DNA of 64,000 bases, taken from the NCBI RefSeq assembly GCF_900109045.1, contig NZ_FNYL01000018.1, positions 105,450-169,449 on the forward strand, in the 5' to 3' direction. Under the pieces are notes generated by a model. That model made no database searches. It worked only from the letters and a program-made list of their open reading frames with translations, and had not been told where the DNA came from. Positions within the stretch are counted from its first letter, which is position 1; every line of letters begins with the position of its first letter. This DNA is from Dyadobacter sp. SG02 (lineage in GTDB: Bacteria; Bacteroidota; Bacteroidia; Cytophagales; Spirosomataceae). Made by a program: the position numbers and the translations under genes. This document shows, piece by piece, positions 63,087 to 64,000 of the stretch.

Positions 63087-63725
63087 TTAACGAAACCGGT
63101 ATTTGAAGGCAATTATCCCCTGAAAATATCCGATAAACGGATCAGATTGGGCAGATCCTGCACCAGGTTGATAGTTGCGCTCCCTTCGCCCCAAATAATT
63201 GTTCTCCCGAATAACAAACGATTTTTGAACACCCCAATCCAATATCAAAAACCTGGTCAAGTTATGCTGAAACCCAATAGTCGCAGCAGGGAATAGGGTC
63301 GTTCCCTTTACCGAGACAGGTATACGGATATCCATAAACCCCGCATCTTCTAATAAATTTTGTTGTAAAGCAGTTTGCTTGTACTGTGACAGGATAAGGG
63401 ATGCCCCTACGAAAAAATGATTTCTTTTCTGTTTTCCCGAAATCGATGTAGGATATAGCCTTACCCCTGCTTTAACAAAAGTTCCAGAAGTGCTTCTCTC
63501 GCTGATCCCGTCATTGACTTTATGATCTATTAAGCCGGTATGCCCTGTATTGAATGTATGGCCGATATTAAAATTCAGGGAATATCCTGAATGTCGGCTC
63601 AATTCTGAACTAATTTCAATGGACTTAGCTATGACCGGAGGGATATTGATCCCTAGACTCGTTTTCCACTGTGCACGAGCCACTATAGTTGTCAAAAAGA
63701 AAATCGTGAAGAAGATCAGTCTCAT
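63087..63725 (-). CDS. Small outer-membrane beta-barrel protein
   Basis: 212 residues. The signal peptide MRLIFFTIFFLTTIVARAQ is followed by alternating strands (YSLNFNIGHTFNTGHTGLID, TFVKAGVRLYPTSIS, RNHFFVGASLILSQY) and ends with YFQGIIAFKYRFR, an aromatic-ending last strand typical of outer-membrane proteins. It resembles the PorT/OmpW-size barrels widely found in Bacteroidota; function unknown. It is 36 bases upstream of the Kazal gene and could be cotranscribed with it. Confidence 0.8.
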   Translation of the reverse strand: MRLIFFTIFFLTTIVARAQWKTSLGINIPPVIAKSIEISSELSRHSGYSLNFNIGHTFNTGHTGLIDHKVNDGISERSTSGTFVKAGVRLYPTSISGKQKRNHFFVGASLILSQYKQTALQQNLLEDAGFMDIRIPVSVKGTTLFPAATIGFQHNLTRFLILDWGVQKSFVIRENNYLGRRERNYQPGAGSAQSDPFIGYFQGIIAFKYRFR

Positions 63726-63834
63726 AGCACAAGTTTTTGCAATTATGACACCAATAAGTTCAATTTCGTTGCCCTGCTAGCAAAGTCCCACCTCCTTGTA
63801 CAAAACCAAGAACTTTCGTCAAACCCCTCCTTTC

Positions 63835-63863
63835 CTCTTGTTCTGTGTTTTCTCATTTAACAT
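63835..63863 (-). repeat. Right copy of an inverted repeat bounding the island
   Basis: CTCTTGTTCTGTGTTTTCTC followed by ATTTAACAT is the reverse complement, with few mismatches, of the left copy at 39611-39641. It lies 43 bases inside the IS-like end that starts at 63907. Confidence 0.5.
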
Positions 63864-63906
63864 AAAATCTGTTATACATCCGAGCCTTCCAAATATTTTT
63901 ATCAAA

Positions 63907-64000
63907 TGTCAAATCCAGAAGTAAATGAGAATTTACAAAAGATGACGAGAATCCGGGTGCTATTCGGCCCTTAAAAAACAACACAACTAACTTATTATTA
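63907..64000 (+). mobile_element. IS-like end running off the right edge
   Basis: TGTCAAATCCAGAAGTAAAT begins the element, followed by GAGAATTTACAAAAGATGAC and GAGAATCCGGGTG. Over about 53 bases it matches the reverse complement of the right end of the 39372-39614 unit with some seven mismatches. If it is the left end of a complete insertion sequence, its transposase gene lies beyond the window. Confidence 0.55.

Overview
The window looks like chromosomal DNA of a free-living, polysaccharide-degrading Bacteroidota, most likely a cytophagal relative of Dyadobacter or Spirosoma. The basis is an STN-type SusC/SusD pair with a sigma/FecR regulator, several Bacteroidota-type AraC and LytTR regulators, GH97/GH36/GH95 glycosidases, a DUF5107-TPR protein, DUF1573 and 6-bladed beta-propeller lipoproteins, and a DUF2442 gene. 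No rRNA, tRNA or CRISPR array was seen.

Left part (1-12.7 kb). A truncated multi-pass membrane protein runs off the left edge. It is followed by about 3.8 kb of AT-rich, decayed DNA holding a frameshifted secreted-protein gene, two good terminators and a scrap related to a gene at 59.4 kb. Next come an AraC regulator, two short-chain dehydrogenases, a guanine-deaminase-like enzyme, a TonB-receptor-like outer-membrane protein and a membrane LytTR regulator. An AraC remnant (8.0 kb) and a stand-alone AraC DNA-binding domain (12.3 kb) share a related C-terminus.

Middle part (13-38.7 kb) is sugar catabolism. GalM and a GH97 enzyme (probably a retaining alpha-galactosidase) lie on the + strand. 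A compact minus-strand operon encodes GH36 alpha-galactosidase, a DUF5107-TPR protein, GalK, a sugar porter, GalT and an AraC regulator: alpha-galactoside hydrolysis outside the cytoplasm, uptake, then the Leloir pathway. It is followed by a polysaccharide utilisation locus (ECF sigma, FecR anti-sigma, STN-SusC, SusD, sulfatase) and a GH95 fucosidase preceded by a fucose-dehydrogenase-like SDR whose catalytic Lys is replaced by Asn. Sulfated, fucosylated and galactosylated glycans are the likely substrates.

Right part (39-64 kb) is an accessory island. Short IS-like ends (TGTCAAATYCAG type) occur in inverted orientation at 39.6 and 63.9 kb, with further degenerate copies at 38.9-39.4 kb, and a serine recombinase lies inside. 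The cargo is an unusual secretion/modification cluster. A Cys-containing small secreted peptide is followed on the same strand by a beta-propeller lipoprotein, a DUF1573 lipoprotein, a LanC-like protein without the usual Cys-His zinc site, three glycosyltransferases (GT4, GT90, GT2-GT4 fusion) and a complete RND adaptor/OMF/permease set. An orphan LuxR-type regulator with a degenerate receiver lies next to the peptide gene. Divergently transcribed are a second RND protein that has lost the usual proton-relay residues, and UDP-galactopyranose mutase, a source of UDP-galactofuranose. My reading, which is inference, is a pathway that makes, glycosylates and exports a peptide or surface glycoconjugate. 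The island ends with a recombinase-DUF3800-hypothetical operon, a small antitoxin-like/DUF2442 pair, a Kazal-domain lipoprotein and a small beta-barrel protein.
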